From contig DBKZ01000010.1 in NCBI GenBank assembly GCA_002297415.1, positions 1-29,750 of the forward strand: a stretch of DNA of 29,750 nucleotides, written 5' to 3'. The position numbers and the translations under genes are program-made. The first letter of the stretch is position 1. Every line of letters starts with the position of its first letter. Of this stretch, positions 1 to 7,624 are shown piece after piece. The notes under the pieces are model-generated. The model saw nothing but the letters and a program-made list of their open reading frames with translations. It was not told where the DNA came from and ran no database searches. The stretch is from Ruminococcaceae bacterium UBA737. GTDB lineage: Bacteria; Bacillota; Clostridia; Oscillospirales; Acutalibacteraceae.

Positions 1-13
1 GCAGAATATAATT

Positions 14-1084
14 ATGAAAAAATATCTTTTGTCAGCACTTTTGTGCTTTGTTCTGCTTTTTGCGGCTTTGCCTTTAACCGCTTCCGCGGAAACAGAGGTT
101 ACCTATAAATATAAAGGCAGAAGCCTCAGCAAGACCTATGACGGAAAAGCTGTAGTATTGGATTTGAAGGATGTTTACACAAATGCACGCGGCGATGGAG
201 AAGAATCTATGTTTCATCAGGGCATTTACAACAAATATATTGTTGCGTTTTGGAATGTAAACGGTTCTTCGGAGGAAAATGCCTGCGAATATCATGAAAC
301 CTCGGACAGGGAATATCTTTCTCTTCCGGGCGATGTAGGAAGCTATGTTGTAAATTTCAGGCGTCCCGAAGGCGAGTGGGATACTTCAGAGGTTTGTCTT
401 ACAGTCCCCTATACAGTTTCCGCTGCTGCCGCAGCCTCGCCTGATGCCGAAATTGAAACGGGAAAGCAGATAAAAGTTCCTTCGGCAAATGAAATTGTTA
501 ATATCACCCCGTCAATAAAGGATAATTCGCTTAATGCTGTTATATCGGGAAATCTTGAAAAAGCTTTAAACATTACCGAATCAGAAAAGCAAAACGGAGT
601 TTGGGCATGGATGGAATTAAAGCTTAAATCCGAATCCGAAGCTGTTGCTTCGGATGTTAAGCTTATCGGGGACGCTCTTGCGAATAATACGAAGGTTGGA
701 GCATATCTTAACATAAATATCTTCAAGCAGGCGGTGAACGGAAACAAAACAGCCGTCTCAGAGCTTGGCGAGCCGGTTGAGATTACCGTCACAGTTCCCG
801 AGGAGCTCCGTGCAAAATACAGTGATTTTTCAATTGTTTATACTCATAACGGCGGAAAAGCAGTAACCGTTAAACCCGAGAGCTACGATAAAAATACCGG
901 CGTTCTCAAATTTAAAGCGGATAAGTTTTCAACCTATGCTTTAACATATACGAAGTCTGTTTCAGCCGAGCTTTCTCCGAAAACAGGCAATAATATAACA
1001 GCAATTCTCTTGCTCTCAGCTTTAATTTCAGCTTGTGCAATTGCTGTATTAAGTTTTGATTTAAAAAGATCGTTCAGTTTTTAA
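14..1084 (+). CDS. Secreted cell-surface protein with sortase sorting signal
   Basis: A 356-residue exported protein of unknown function. Residues 1-25 form a classic signal peptide (MKKYLL, a hydrophobic core, then ASAE). The C-terminus has SPKTG, then a hydrophobic stretch of about 20 residues, then a short tail containing KR, which is the layout of a sortase substrate; the (S/P)PxTG form is the one known for class B sortase of Clostridioides difficile. The early region has a KTYDG stretch reminiscent of MBG/YDG-type beta repeats. The later region (about residues 160-310) resembles the beta-rich C-terminal modules of clostridial surface proteins that end in FSTYAL. Only 13 bases precede the ATG and no Shine-Dalgarno is visible, so promoter and operon context are outside the window. 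Wall anchoring is inferred; no enzymatic domain was recognised. Confidence 0.75.
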   Translation: MKKYLLSALLCFVLLFAALPLTASAETEVTYKYKGRSLSKTYDGKAVVLDLKDVYTNARGDGEESMFHQGIYNKYIVAFWNVNGSSEENACEYHETSDREYLSLPGDVGSYVVNFRRPEGEWDTSEVCLTVPYTVSAAAAASPDAEIETGKQIKVPSANEIVNITPSIKDNSLNAVISGNLEKALNITESEKQNGVWAWMELKLKSESEAVASDVKLIGDALANNTKVGAYLNINIFKQAVNGNKTAVSELGEPVEITVTVPEELRAKYSDFSIVYTHNGGKAVTVKPESYDKNTGVLKFKADKFSTYALTYTKSVSAELSPKTGNNITAILLLSALISACAIAVLSFDLKRSFSF

Positions 1085-1100
1085 AATATATGCAACAGTT

Positions 1101-1139
1101 ACCGTTCCGTCTGAATAAACCCTGCGGAGCGGTTTTTAT
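1101..1139 (+). terminator. Rho-independent terminator after surface-protein gene
   Basis: An inverted repeat of about 10 bp including G-U pairs (ACCGTTCCGT at 1101-1110 with GCGGAGCGGT at 1124-1133) is followed by a T-rich run. It separates the surface-protein gene from the htrA promoter. Confidence 0.7.
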
Positions 1140-1162
1140 TTACAAATAATTCATACAAATAT

Positions 1163-1192
1163 TTGACAAAAGTCATAAATACATTTTATAAT
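1163..1192 (+). promoter_or_regulatory. Sigma-A promoter of htrA
   Basis: TTGACA at 1163-1168 and TATAAT at 1187-1192 with an 18-bp spacer. It sits 32 bp before the htrA start codon. No CtsR- or CIRCE-type operator was seen near it. Confidence 0.8.
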
Positions 1193-1224
1193 GAAGAAAA
1201 ATCAAATCAAAGGAAGGATTATTT

Positions 1225-2514
1225 ATGGATAATAACGATCTTAACCGCACAACCTTCGGCGGCTCGGATAATACGCCGGATTTTGTCTATGACGATACGG
1301 GTTATACCCCATTTTCGGATTCCGGATATGAGTCGGGGAATAACAGCTATCAGGTAAACTATGATATTACACCTAAAAAGAAAAAATCAGATAAGGGCGG
1401 TAAAAAAATCGCGTTGGCAGTATGTACCGTTGTTCTCTCGGCTCTCGTCGGAGCGGGCGGCTGTTTTGCGGCTCTTTATCTTACGGGCAATATCGGAAAG
1501 CAGACCGAAACTGCAAAGCAATCGGCACAAAGCAATATTTCAAATGTAAATATAAATGTTGACGAAACTGCTCAGACAGTTGCTCAGGCAGTTGCCCAAA
1601 AGGTAGAAAACAGCGTTGTCGGAATAAGAACAACAACCTCCGTCAGCAGCTTTTTCGGAGGAAAAAGCGAGTCGACGGGCGAGGGCTCGGGAGTTGTTTA
1701 CTCGTCTGACGGTTATATTATAACCAATTATCATGTAATTCAGAGCGCCGTTGAGTCAAACGGTAAAATAGATGTATATATCGGAAGCATTGAGTCAAAT
1801 CCTTATAGTGCGTCGGTTGTAGGATATAATATTTCCGATGACCTTGCCGTTATAAAAATAGACGCAACAGGTCTTACACCGGTTGAAATCGGCGATTCTT
1901 CATCTCTTCAGGTCGGACAGACGGTTATCACCGTCGGAAACCCCGGCGGACTTGAATTTATGGGAAGCGTAACCTCTGGTATTATCAGCGGACTTAACCG
2001 TAAGGTTTCGAGCACCTCTACCGTTTCTTTAATTCAGACCGACGCGGCGATAAACCCCGGAAATTCGGGCGGCGCGCTCCTTAATGTTAAGGGTCAGCTT
2101 GTCGGAATAAACTCTTCTAAAATCGTTTCCGAGGAATATGAGGGAATGGGCTTTGCAATACCCGTAAACGAGGCTGTGGAAAAATGCGATAAGATTATTT
2201 CCAAGGAAAACTCCGCTCAGTCCTATATAGGCGTTGCCGTCAGCACTAAATATACCTCGTCCGTTCTTTCTTATTACGGTTATCCCTCGGGAGCCGTTGT
2301 CGCGAATGTCGATGAAGACAGCCCTGCCGATAAAGCGGGAATTAAGCGCGGAGATATCATAACCGAGTTTGACGGAAATAAAATAACCGAATATACTCAG
2401 CTTACGGATATTCTCAAAGAAACCGACCCCGGTAAAAAGGTTAAGGTAAAATATTACCGCTCCGGCAAGACCCAGACCGCAACCCTTACCGTCGGCTCGG
2501 ACGGAAATAAATAA
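1225..2514 (+). CDS. htrA: HtrA/DegP-family membrane-anchored serine protease
   Basis: A trypsin-like protease and chaperone that degrades misfolded exported proteins at the outer face of the membrane. The 429-residue protein has a polar N-terminal cytoplasmic segment (1-58), one transmembrane anchor (about 60-87), a low-complexity Q/N/V linker, the protease domain (about 120-330) and a single PDZ domain (about 334-424). The triad is visible as His170 (TNYHV), Asp206 (DDLAVIKI) and Ser281 (GNSGGALL). One PDZ domain and an N-terminal anchor are normal for Gram-positive HtrA. The start is the ATG at 1225, after the AAAGGAAGG ribosome binding site. It is a single-gene unit with its own promoter and terminator. 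Nothing is missing. Confidence 0.95.
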   Translation: MDNNDLNRTTFGGSDNTPDFVYDDTGYTPFSDSGYESGNNSYQVNYDITPKKKKSDKGGKKIALAVCTVVLSALVGAGGCFAALYLTGNIGKQTETAKQSAQSNISNVNINVDETAQTVAQAVAQKVENSVVGIRTTTSVSSFFGGKSESTGEGSGVVYSSDGYIITNYHVIQSAVESNGKIDVYIGSIESNPYSASVVGYNISDDLAVIKIDATGLTPVEIGDSSSLQVGQTVITVGNPGGLEFMGSVTSGIISGLNRKVSSTSTVSLIQTDAAINPGNSGGALLNVKGQLVGINSSKIVSEEYEGMGFAIPVNEAVEKCDKIISKENSAQSYIGVAVSTKYTSSVLSYYGYPSGAVVANVDEDSPADKAGIKRGDIITEFDGNKITEYTQLTDILKETDPGKKVKVKYYRSGKTQTATLTVGSDGNK

Positions 2515-2528
2515 TAATTCAAAAAATA

Positions 2529-2560
2529 CAGACAAATGCATCGCATTTGTCTGATTTTTT
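2529..2560 (+). terminator. Rho-independent terminator after htrA
   Basis: A perfect 11-bp stem (CAGACAAATGC at 2529-2539 with its complement at 2543-2553), a 3-nt loop and a following T6 run. Confidence 0.9.
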
Positions 2561-2626
2561 GTATTTTTTCGCTGTTTGTCTGTTTACCGAGGCTTGTTTT
2601 AAGGTTAAAATTTATTTGTAAATTTC

Positions 2627-2655
2627 TTGAAAAAGCAGGCAAAATATAGTATAAT
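2627..2655 (+). promoter_or_regulatory. Promoter of the ATP synthase operon
   Basis: TTGAAA at 2627-2632 and TATAAT at 2650-2655 with a 17-bp spacer, 31 bp before the first gene. It is the only good promoter seen before atpC, so the nine genes are probably one transcript. Confidence 0.85.
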
Positions 2656-2686
2656 ACGATTACTACCGAACAAGGAATGATTTGAT

Positions 2687-3112
2687 ATGTCAAAGATAGA
2701 TAAAACCGTAAAAAAAGAATCCTTGTATATTCTGATTTTTTCTCTGATACTCAGCGTTCTTATGCAGGGTATATGCCTTATCGTCTGCGCTTTAAGCTCT
2801 CTTGATTATTCCTATACTTATGTTACGGGTAATCTCGTAGGCGCCGCGGTCTCGGTCCTTAATTTTTTCCTTATGGGACTGACGGTTCAGAAGGCTGTTA
2901 ATACCGATGAAAAAACCGCAAAAACAAGGCTTAAGTTTTCCCAGTCTCTAAGAAGCGCGGGAATGTTCCTTGTTATCGCTCTTTGCGTGCTTTTTAAGGA
3001 TTATTTCAATATTGTCACATTGCTTGTTCCGCTTTTCTTTCCGCGGATAGCAATTACTTTCAGACCGCTTTTTGATAAAGATAAAGGAGATGACAGCGTT
3101 GCCGAAAAATAA
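2687..3112 (+). CDS. atpI: AtpI-like protein of the ATP synthase operon
   Basis: A 141-residue protein with four predicted transmembrane segments, ending in a charged tail. Position (first gene of the atp operon), size and topology match the ATP synthase subunit I family, which helps assemble the c-ring or supplies magnesium; it is not part of the finished enzyme. The family is poorly conserved in sequence, so the call rests mainly on context. An AAGGA ribosome binding site lies about 10 nt before the ATG. Its 3' end overlaps atpB by 14 nt, so the two are probably translationally coupled. Confidence 0.75.
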   Translation: MSKIDKTVKKESLYILIFSLILSVLMQGICLIVCALSSLDYSYTYVTGNLVGAAVSVLNFFLMGLTVQKAVNTDEKTAKTRLKFSQSLRSAGMFLVIALCVLFKDYFNIVTLLVPLFFPRIAITFRPLFDKDKGDDSVAEK

Positions 3113-3983
3113 AAGCCGCGGTTTTAAAACGGTTGATGTTCTTTATCTTCTGATAACCGTGCTTCCGCTTGTCGCAGGAATGGTTATAAAGGTTTTAACC
3201 ACTCCTAAAATCGACGGAATTCAGATTGCGGGCGCGCAAAAGTATTTTTGTATTAAGATGCCCCTGCAGGATATGTGGATAACCGCGTCTCAGATAAATT
3301 CATGGCTCGTAATGATTTCGATTTTCGGTCTCTGCCTTTATGTAACGCACGGAATTTCCGCAAAGGGCGGACTTAAAAGACAGTTGGTTGCCGAATGGAT
3401 AGTTGAAAAAACAAAGGGCCTTGTAAATGAAAATATGGGCGATTATTTCGCGGGCTTTGCCCCGTTTATCGCCTCAATTATGGCACTGTCGGCATTTTCA
3501 AGCCTTATGTCTCTATTAGGACTCTATCCGCCGACCTCTGATATGAATATCGTTGCAGGCTGGGCGATTCTTGTGTTTATTCTGATAACGCATTATAAGC
3601 TGAAATGCGGATTATGGTATTATATTAAGGGCTTTTTCGAGCCGATTCCTTTCTTTGCGCCGTTTAATGTTATCGGCGAGCTGGCAAACCCCGTTTCAAT
3701 GACCTTCCGTCATTACGGAAACGTTCTTTCGGGCTCTGTCATTTCGGCGCTTGTCGCCGCAGGTCTTTCGGGGCTTTCAAATCTGATTTTCGGTTGGCTG
3801 ACCGAATTTCCGATTTTACAGATAGGTATTCCAGCTGTCCTATCGGTTTATTTTGATGTGTTCAGCGGATGCCTGCAGGCGTTCATTTTCGCAATGCTCA
3901 CAATGCTTTATATCTCCGGCGGTTTCCCTGCCGATGAGTATAAATTAAGAAAAGAAAACAAACGGAGGAAAATTAAATGTTAG
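3099..3983 (+). CDS. atpB: F0F1 ATP synthase subunit a
   Basis: The stator channel subunit that passes ions to and from the c-ring. The essential arginine is visible as Arg204 in FRHYGN, within the conserved membrane helix ELANPVSMTFRHYGN (194-208); FRLFGN is more usual. Several hydrophobic segments follow the first at about residues 13-31. I chose the TTG at 3099 because AAAGGAGA (3083-3090) lies 8 nt before it; in-frame alternatives are TTG 3072 and ATG 3090, but the ATG lies inside the ribosome binding site. This gives 294 residues, slightly longer than many homologues because of an N-terminal extension of about 45 residues between the first helix and LQDMWITAS. The gene overlaps atpI by 14 nt and atpE by 7 nt. 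Confidence 0.95.
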   Translation: MPKNKSRGFKTVDVLYLLITVLPLVAGMVIKVLTTPKIDGIQIAGAQKYFCIKMPLQDMWITASQINSWLVMISIFGLCLYVTHGISAKGGLKRQLVAEWIVEKTKGLVNENMGDYFAGFAPFIASIMALSAFSSLMSLLGLYPPTSDMNIVAGWAILVFILITHYKLKCGLWYYIKGFFEPIPFFAPFNVIGELANPVSMTFRHYGNVLSGSVISALVAAGLSGLSNLIFGWLTEFPILQIGIPAVLSVYFDVFSGCLQAFIFAMLTMLYISGGFPADEYKLRKENKRRKIKC

Positions 3984-4258
3984 AACTCGCAATAGGAATT
4001 ATTTTAGGCGGATGCGCACTCGGCGCAGGCTGTGCAATGATCGCAGGTATAGGCCCCGGTATCGGTGAAGGTAACGCGGTTGCCAAGGCGTGCGAAGCAA
4101 TAGGCCGTCAGCCCGAATGCAAGGGCCCTGTTACAACCACTATGATCATGGGCTGCGCAATTGCCGAAACAACAGGTCTTTATGCCCTCGTTATAGCAAT
4201 TCTTCTTATTTTTGTCGCTCCGGGCAGATTTGTTAATATCCTTAAAAACAATATCTGA
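3977..4258 (+). CDS. atpE: F0F1 ATP synthase subunit c
   Basis: The 93-residue proteolipid that forms the rotor ring: two membrane helices joined by the cytoplasmic loop RQPE (44-47). The ion-binding carboxylate is Glu64 in AETTGLY. Thr65, Thr66 and Tyr69 match the sodium-coordination set known from Ilyobacter-type c-rings (ESTGxY). Position 31 in helix 1 (GPGIGEG) is a second carboxylate, Glu, where classical sodium rings have Gln; the Glu/Glu pair is known from the Fusobacterium nucleatum c-ring. Ion specificity is therefore inferred to be sodium, not shown. Cysteines at 13, 19, 39, 48 and 60 are unusually numerous for this family. An ACGGAGGA ribosome binding site precedes the ATG, which overlaps the atpB stop. 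Confidence 0.97.
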   Translation: MLELAIGIILGGCALGAGCAMIAGIGPGIGEGNAVAKACEAIGRQPECKGPVTTTMIMGCAIAETTGLYALVIAILLIFVAPGRFVNILKNNI

Positions 4259-4275
4259 TAGGAGAGATTGCAAAA

Positions 4276-4785
4276 ATGTCGGATTTTCTCGATGTTATAT
4301 CCGTAAATATCTGGTCCATAGTAATTTCGCTTTGCAATCTTATTATTCTGTTTTTGATTATCAGGCACTTTCTTTTTAAACCTATAAATAAAGTGCTTGA
4401 CGAGCGGCAGTCCGCTATTGATACCGATTATTCAAATGCTAAGACCGCTCTTGATAACGCCAAGAAAACAGAGAACGAATGGAACGCGAAAATTGCCGAG
4501 GCAGATAAACGTGCGGACGGTATTATTAAGGAAGCGGCCGAGGCCGCTGACCGCCGAGGCGATGAAATCGTTGCCGAGGCTAAAAAGCAGGCTGATTCCA
4601 TTGTTGACCGCGCAAGAAACGAAATGGAGCTTGAAAAGCGTAAATCCGAGGAAGCTATAAAAAAGCAGATAGCGGATGTTTCGGTTGCGGTTGCAGGAAA
4701 GCTGCTTAACCGTGAGATAAGTGAAGAGGATCATCATAAAATAATAGATTCCTTCATTGACGAAATCGGTGAAGAAAATGAATGA
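4276..4785 (+). CDS. atpF: F0F1 ATP synthase subunit b
   Basis: The peripheral-stalk subunit that holds F1 to Fo. The 169-residue protein has one N-terminal membrane helix (about 11-32), then the conserved FLFKPINKVLDERQ, then a long Ala/Lys/Glu-rich helix expected to dimerise as a right-handed coiled coil. Length is normal. It starts at an ATG 17 nt after atpE, with a TAGGAGAG ribosome binding site, and its 3' end overlaps atpH by 8 nt. There is a single b gene, so the stalk is a b2 homodimer, as in most heterotrophic bacteria. Confidence 0.95.
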   Translation: MSDFLDVISVNIWSIVISLCNLIILFLIIRHFLFKPINKVLDERQSAIDTDYSNAKTALDNAKKTENEWNAKIAEADKRADGIIKEAAEAADRRGDEIVAEAKKQADSIVDRARNEMELEKRKSEEAIKKQIADVSVAVAGKLLNREISEEDHHKIIDSFIDEIGEENE

Positions 4786-5308
4786 TGTCTATACAGAGTA
4801 TGCCGAGGCGCTTTTTGAGGTAGGGCAGAGCAGTGAGGAAAGAAAAGAATATCTTTCCGATTTGGAGCTTGTCTCTAAAGCTTTTTCGGATAATCCCGAA
4901 TATAAGGAGCTTTTAAGCTCTCCTGCTATATTAAAAGAGGAAAAGCTGTCTTTAATAGAAAAAGCTTTTAAGCCATATGTTTCTAAAAATACTCTTAATT
5001 TTTTAAAGCTGCTTTGCGAAAGAAAGCATATTTCTAAAATTGAGGAATGCGTTTCGGCTTACAAAAAAATCTATAACGAATCATTTAAAATTGCCGCCGC
5101 AAAGGTTGTAAGCGCCGTCGCGCTTACAGAGGAAGAAAAAAGCGCGGTAACGGAAAAAACAGAAAAACTAATAAATAAAAAAGTCAAGCTTGAATGCAGC
5201 GTCGACCCGTCGCTTATCGGCGGAATAGTTATCCGTGTTGACGGAAAGGTTTTCGACGGCAGTATCAGTTCAAAGCTTCGCGATATAAAGGAAGTGATTG
5301 ACAGATGA
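4778..5308 (+). CDS. atpH: F0F1 ATP synthase subunit delta
   Basis: The stalk subunit joining b to the top of the alpha3beta3 ring. The 176-residue protein begins MNDVYTEYAEALFEV, matching the conserved YAxALF start of the OSCP/delta family, and has the family's C-terminal DPSLIGGIVIRVDGKVFDGS. I chose the ATG at 4778 (overlapping the end of atpF) rather than an upstream in-frame TTG at 4757, since homologues begin near YAEALF. The ribosome binding site is weak (GGTGAAG), which suggests coupling to atpF translation. The stop overlaps the atpA start as ATGA. Confidence 0.95.
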   Translation: MNDVYTEYAEALFEVGQSSEERKEYLSDLELVSKAFSDNPEYKELLSSPAILKEEKLSLIEKAFKPYVSKNTLNFLKLLCERKHISKIEECVSAYKKIYNESFKIAAAKVVSAVALTEEEKSAVTEKTEKLINKKVKLECSVDPSLIGGIVIRVDGKVFDGSISSKLRDIKEVIDR

Positions 5309-6798
5309 AAACAAAAGCAGAAGAAATAAGCAGTATTATAAAGGAACAAATCAAGAATTATGATGACCGTATAGAAATGCGCGAAACCGGTAAGGTAATG
5401 ACCGTCGGTGACGGAATTGCCCGAGTTTACGGCTTGCGTAACTGCATGGCAAATGAGCTTCTTGAATTTGCCGACGGCAGCTTCGGTGTTGCTCAGAACC
5501 TTGAAAGCGAGGCTGTTTCGGTTGCGATTTTATCTGATAATGACAGTATTGCCGAGGGCTCGGAGGTAAAGAGAACAGGAAAGGTTCTTTCCGTTCCCGT
5601 AGGCGAGCAGTTCTTAGGCAGAATTGTTAATGCGCTCGGCGCTCCTATTGACGGAAAGGGTCCGATAGAATCATCACAGTTTAGACCCGTTGAATCCGAA
5701 GCCCCGGGAATTATAGAGCGTAAAAGCGTAAGCGTTCCTCTGCAAACGGGAATTAAGGCTATAGACAGTATGATTCCTATAGGCCGCGGTCAAAGAGAGC
5801 TTATTATCGGCGACAGACAGACGGGTAAAACCGAAATAATCACCGATACGATTATAAATCAGAAGGACAGCGGAGTTATCTGTATTTATGTTTCGATAGG
5901 TCAGAAATCAACCTCCGTTGTTCAGCTTGTAAACGATTTAAAGCGCGAGGACGCTATGGATTATACTATTGTTGTCTCCGCTTTCGCGTCTGAAAGCGCG
6001 CCGCTTCAGTATATCGCTCCGTATGCAGGCTGCGCAATGGCGGAATATTTCCGCGCGCAGGGAAAGGACGTCCTTATTATTTATGATGACCTTTCTAAGC
6101 ATGCCGTGGCTTACCGCGCACTTTCTCTTCTTATAAGAAGACCCCCCGGCCGTGAAGCATACCCCGGAGATGTATTCTATCTGCATTCCCGTCTGCTTGA
6201 AAGAGCGGCATGCGTTGCCGATGAATACGGCGGCGGTTCTATAACCGCTCTTCCGATAATTGAAACTCAGGCAGGAGATGTTTCGGCTTATATCCCTACC
6301 AATGTTATTTCAATTACCGACGGTCAGATATTCCTCGAATCCGAGCTTTTCCACAGCGGTATTATGCCTGCAATAAACCCGGGAATTTCAGTAAGCCGTG
6401 TCGGCGGCTCCGCTCAGCTTAAAGGAATGAAAAAGGTTTCGGGCGAGCTTAAGCTTCTTTATTCTCAGTATAGAGAGCTGCAGTCTTTCGCTCAGTTCGG
6501 CAGCGATCTTGACGCGGATACTAAAGCGCGTCTTGCCTTGGGCGAAAGAATAGTCGAGGTTTTAAAGCAAAATAAAAATTCACCGGTTGAAGTAGGCTGT
6601 CAGGTCGCTATAGTTTATGCCGTTATCAACGGATATCTTAATAATGTCGAAGTCAAAGATGTCAAGAAGTATGAGTCGGACCTCTATGCTCTTCTTAAAA
6701 ATAAATACGGCGATTTCCTTAAGCGTATAAAAGAGAACTATTTTGAAGAAGAGGATGTCGAAACCCTCAAAAAGGCTCTCTCGGAAATGCAGAGGTGA
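5305..6798 (+). CDS. atpA: F0F1 ATP synthase subunit alpha
   Basis: The non-catalytic nucleotide-binding subunit of F1. The Walker A motif GDRQTGKT is at residues 169-176; the N-terminal beta-barrel includes VGDGIARVYGL; the arginine-finger stretch SVSRVGGSAQ is present; and the C-terminal helical domain is complete. At 497 residues it is close to the usual 500-510. It starts at an ATG that overlaps the atpH stop, and its own TGA lies inside the ribosome binding site of atpG. Confidence 0.98.
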   Translation: MKTKAEEISSIIKEQIKNYDDRIEMRETGKVMTVGDGIARVYGLRNCMANELLEFADGSFGVAQNLESEAVSVAILSDNDSIAEGSEVKRTGKVLSVPVGEQFLGRIVNALGAPIDGKGPIESSQFRPVESEAPGIIERKSVSVPLQTGIKAIDSMIPIGRGQRELIIGDRQTGKTEIITDTIINQKDSGVICIYVSIGQKSTSVVQLVNDLKREDAMDYTIVVSAFASESAPLQYIAPYAGCAMAEYFRAQGKDVLIIYDDLSKHAVAYRALSLLIRRPPGREAYPGDVFYLHSRLLERAACVADEYGGGSITALPIIETQAGDVSAYIPTNVISITDGQIFLESELFHSGIMPAINPGISVSRVGGSAQLKGMKKVSGELKLLYSQYRELQSFAQFGSDLDADTKARLALGERIVEVLKQNKNSPVEVGCQVAIVYAVINGYLNNVEVKDVKKYESDLYALLKNKYGDFLKRIKENYFEEEDVETLKKALSEMQR

Positions 6799-6804
6799 GT
6801 ACTC

Positions 6805-7608
6805 TTGGGTGCTGATATTAAGAAACTTCGAATCAGAATTAAAAGCGTTAATTCAACCCTTCATCTGACTAAGGCAATGGGGCTCGTCGCTTCCTCAAAG
6901 CTTAAAAAATCAAATTCCGCAATGCTTAGATCAAGAGAATATTCCGATGCCGTTATGAGTACCGTAAAAATGCTCTGCAGAGTAAATGAATGTATGCAAA
7001 GCCCCTATATGCAGGATAACGGCGCGGATAAAACGAAAATTATCGTTATAGCGGGCGACCGCGGACTTGCCGGCGGTTATAATGCCAATGTATTCAGACT
7101 CGCCAAGGAATTTGAAAATGCTGAGTTTATTCCTGTCGGAAAGCGCGCGTGCGACAGATTTTCAGGAGAACAGATTTTGTGCGAGGGCTTCGGATTTGCC
7201 GAAGCAAGAGAGCTTTCCGAAAGGCTTTGCAGGGAATTTGAAAATAAAGAGTTTTCAAAGCTTCTTATAATCTATACAAAATATAATTCCGTTCTTTCTC
7301 AGGAAGCAACCGCCAAAACTCTGCTTCCGCTTGAAAAGGATGAGTCTGCTCCCGCCTCGGGCGCAGTTTTCGAGCCTGATGAGCTTACCGTTTTAAACAG
7401 TATAGTTTCGGAATATCTCGCGGGAATAATTTATTCTTTAGTTTGCGAAAGCTATGCGTGCGAGATAGCCGCAAGAAGAAACGCAATGGATTCGGCAGGC
7501 AAAAACGCTCAGCAGATGATAGACGATTTAAGGCTTAAATATAACCGCGCCCGTCAGGGAGCTATTACTCAGGAAATTACTGAAATAGTAGCAGGCTCGG
7601 GCGAATAA
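6805..7608 (+). CDS. atpG: F0F1 ATP synthase subunit gamma
   Basis: The central rotor shaft of F1. The N-terminal helix has the conserved IKSVNSTLHLTKAMGLVASSKL and the C-terminal helix ends RQGAITQEITEIVAG, the parts that penetrate the alpha3beta3 ring. At 267 residues it is about 20 shorter than many homologues, with the loss in the central Rossmann-like domain. The start is TTG at 6805 after AGAGGTGAG (6791-6799); no ATG or GTG gives the conserved N-terminus. Confidence 0.95.
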   Translation: MGADIKKLRIRIKSVNSTLHLTKAMGLVASSKLKKSNSAMLRSREYSDAVMSTVKMLCRVNECMQSPYMQDNGADKTKIIVIAGDRGLAGGYNANVFRLAKEFENAEFIPVGKRACDRFSGEQILCEGFGFAEARELSERLCREFENKEFSKLLIIYTKYNSVLSQEATAKTLLPLEKDESAPASGAVFEPDELTVLNSIVSEYLAGIIYSLVCESYACEIAARRNAMDSAGKNAQQMIDDLRLKYNRARQGAITQEITEIVAGSGE

Positions 7609-7624
7609 AAAGGAGGAAAAACCT

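Noticed and set aside
1..13. A TATAAT at 7-12 directly before the first start codon
   Set aside because: A -10 element there would put the transcript start after the ATG; chance AT-rich sequence is more likely.
2029..2541. A 170-codon minus-strand frame opposite htrA
   Set aside because: Shadow of the HtrA catalytic and PDZ region; begins inside the htrA terminator.
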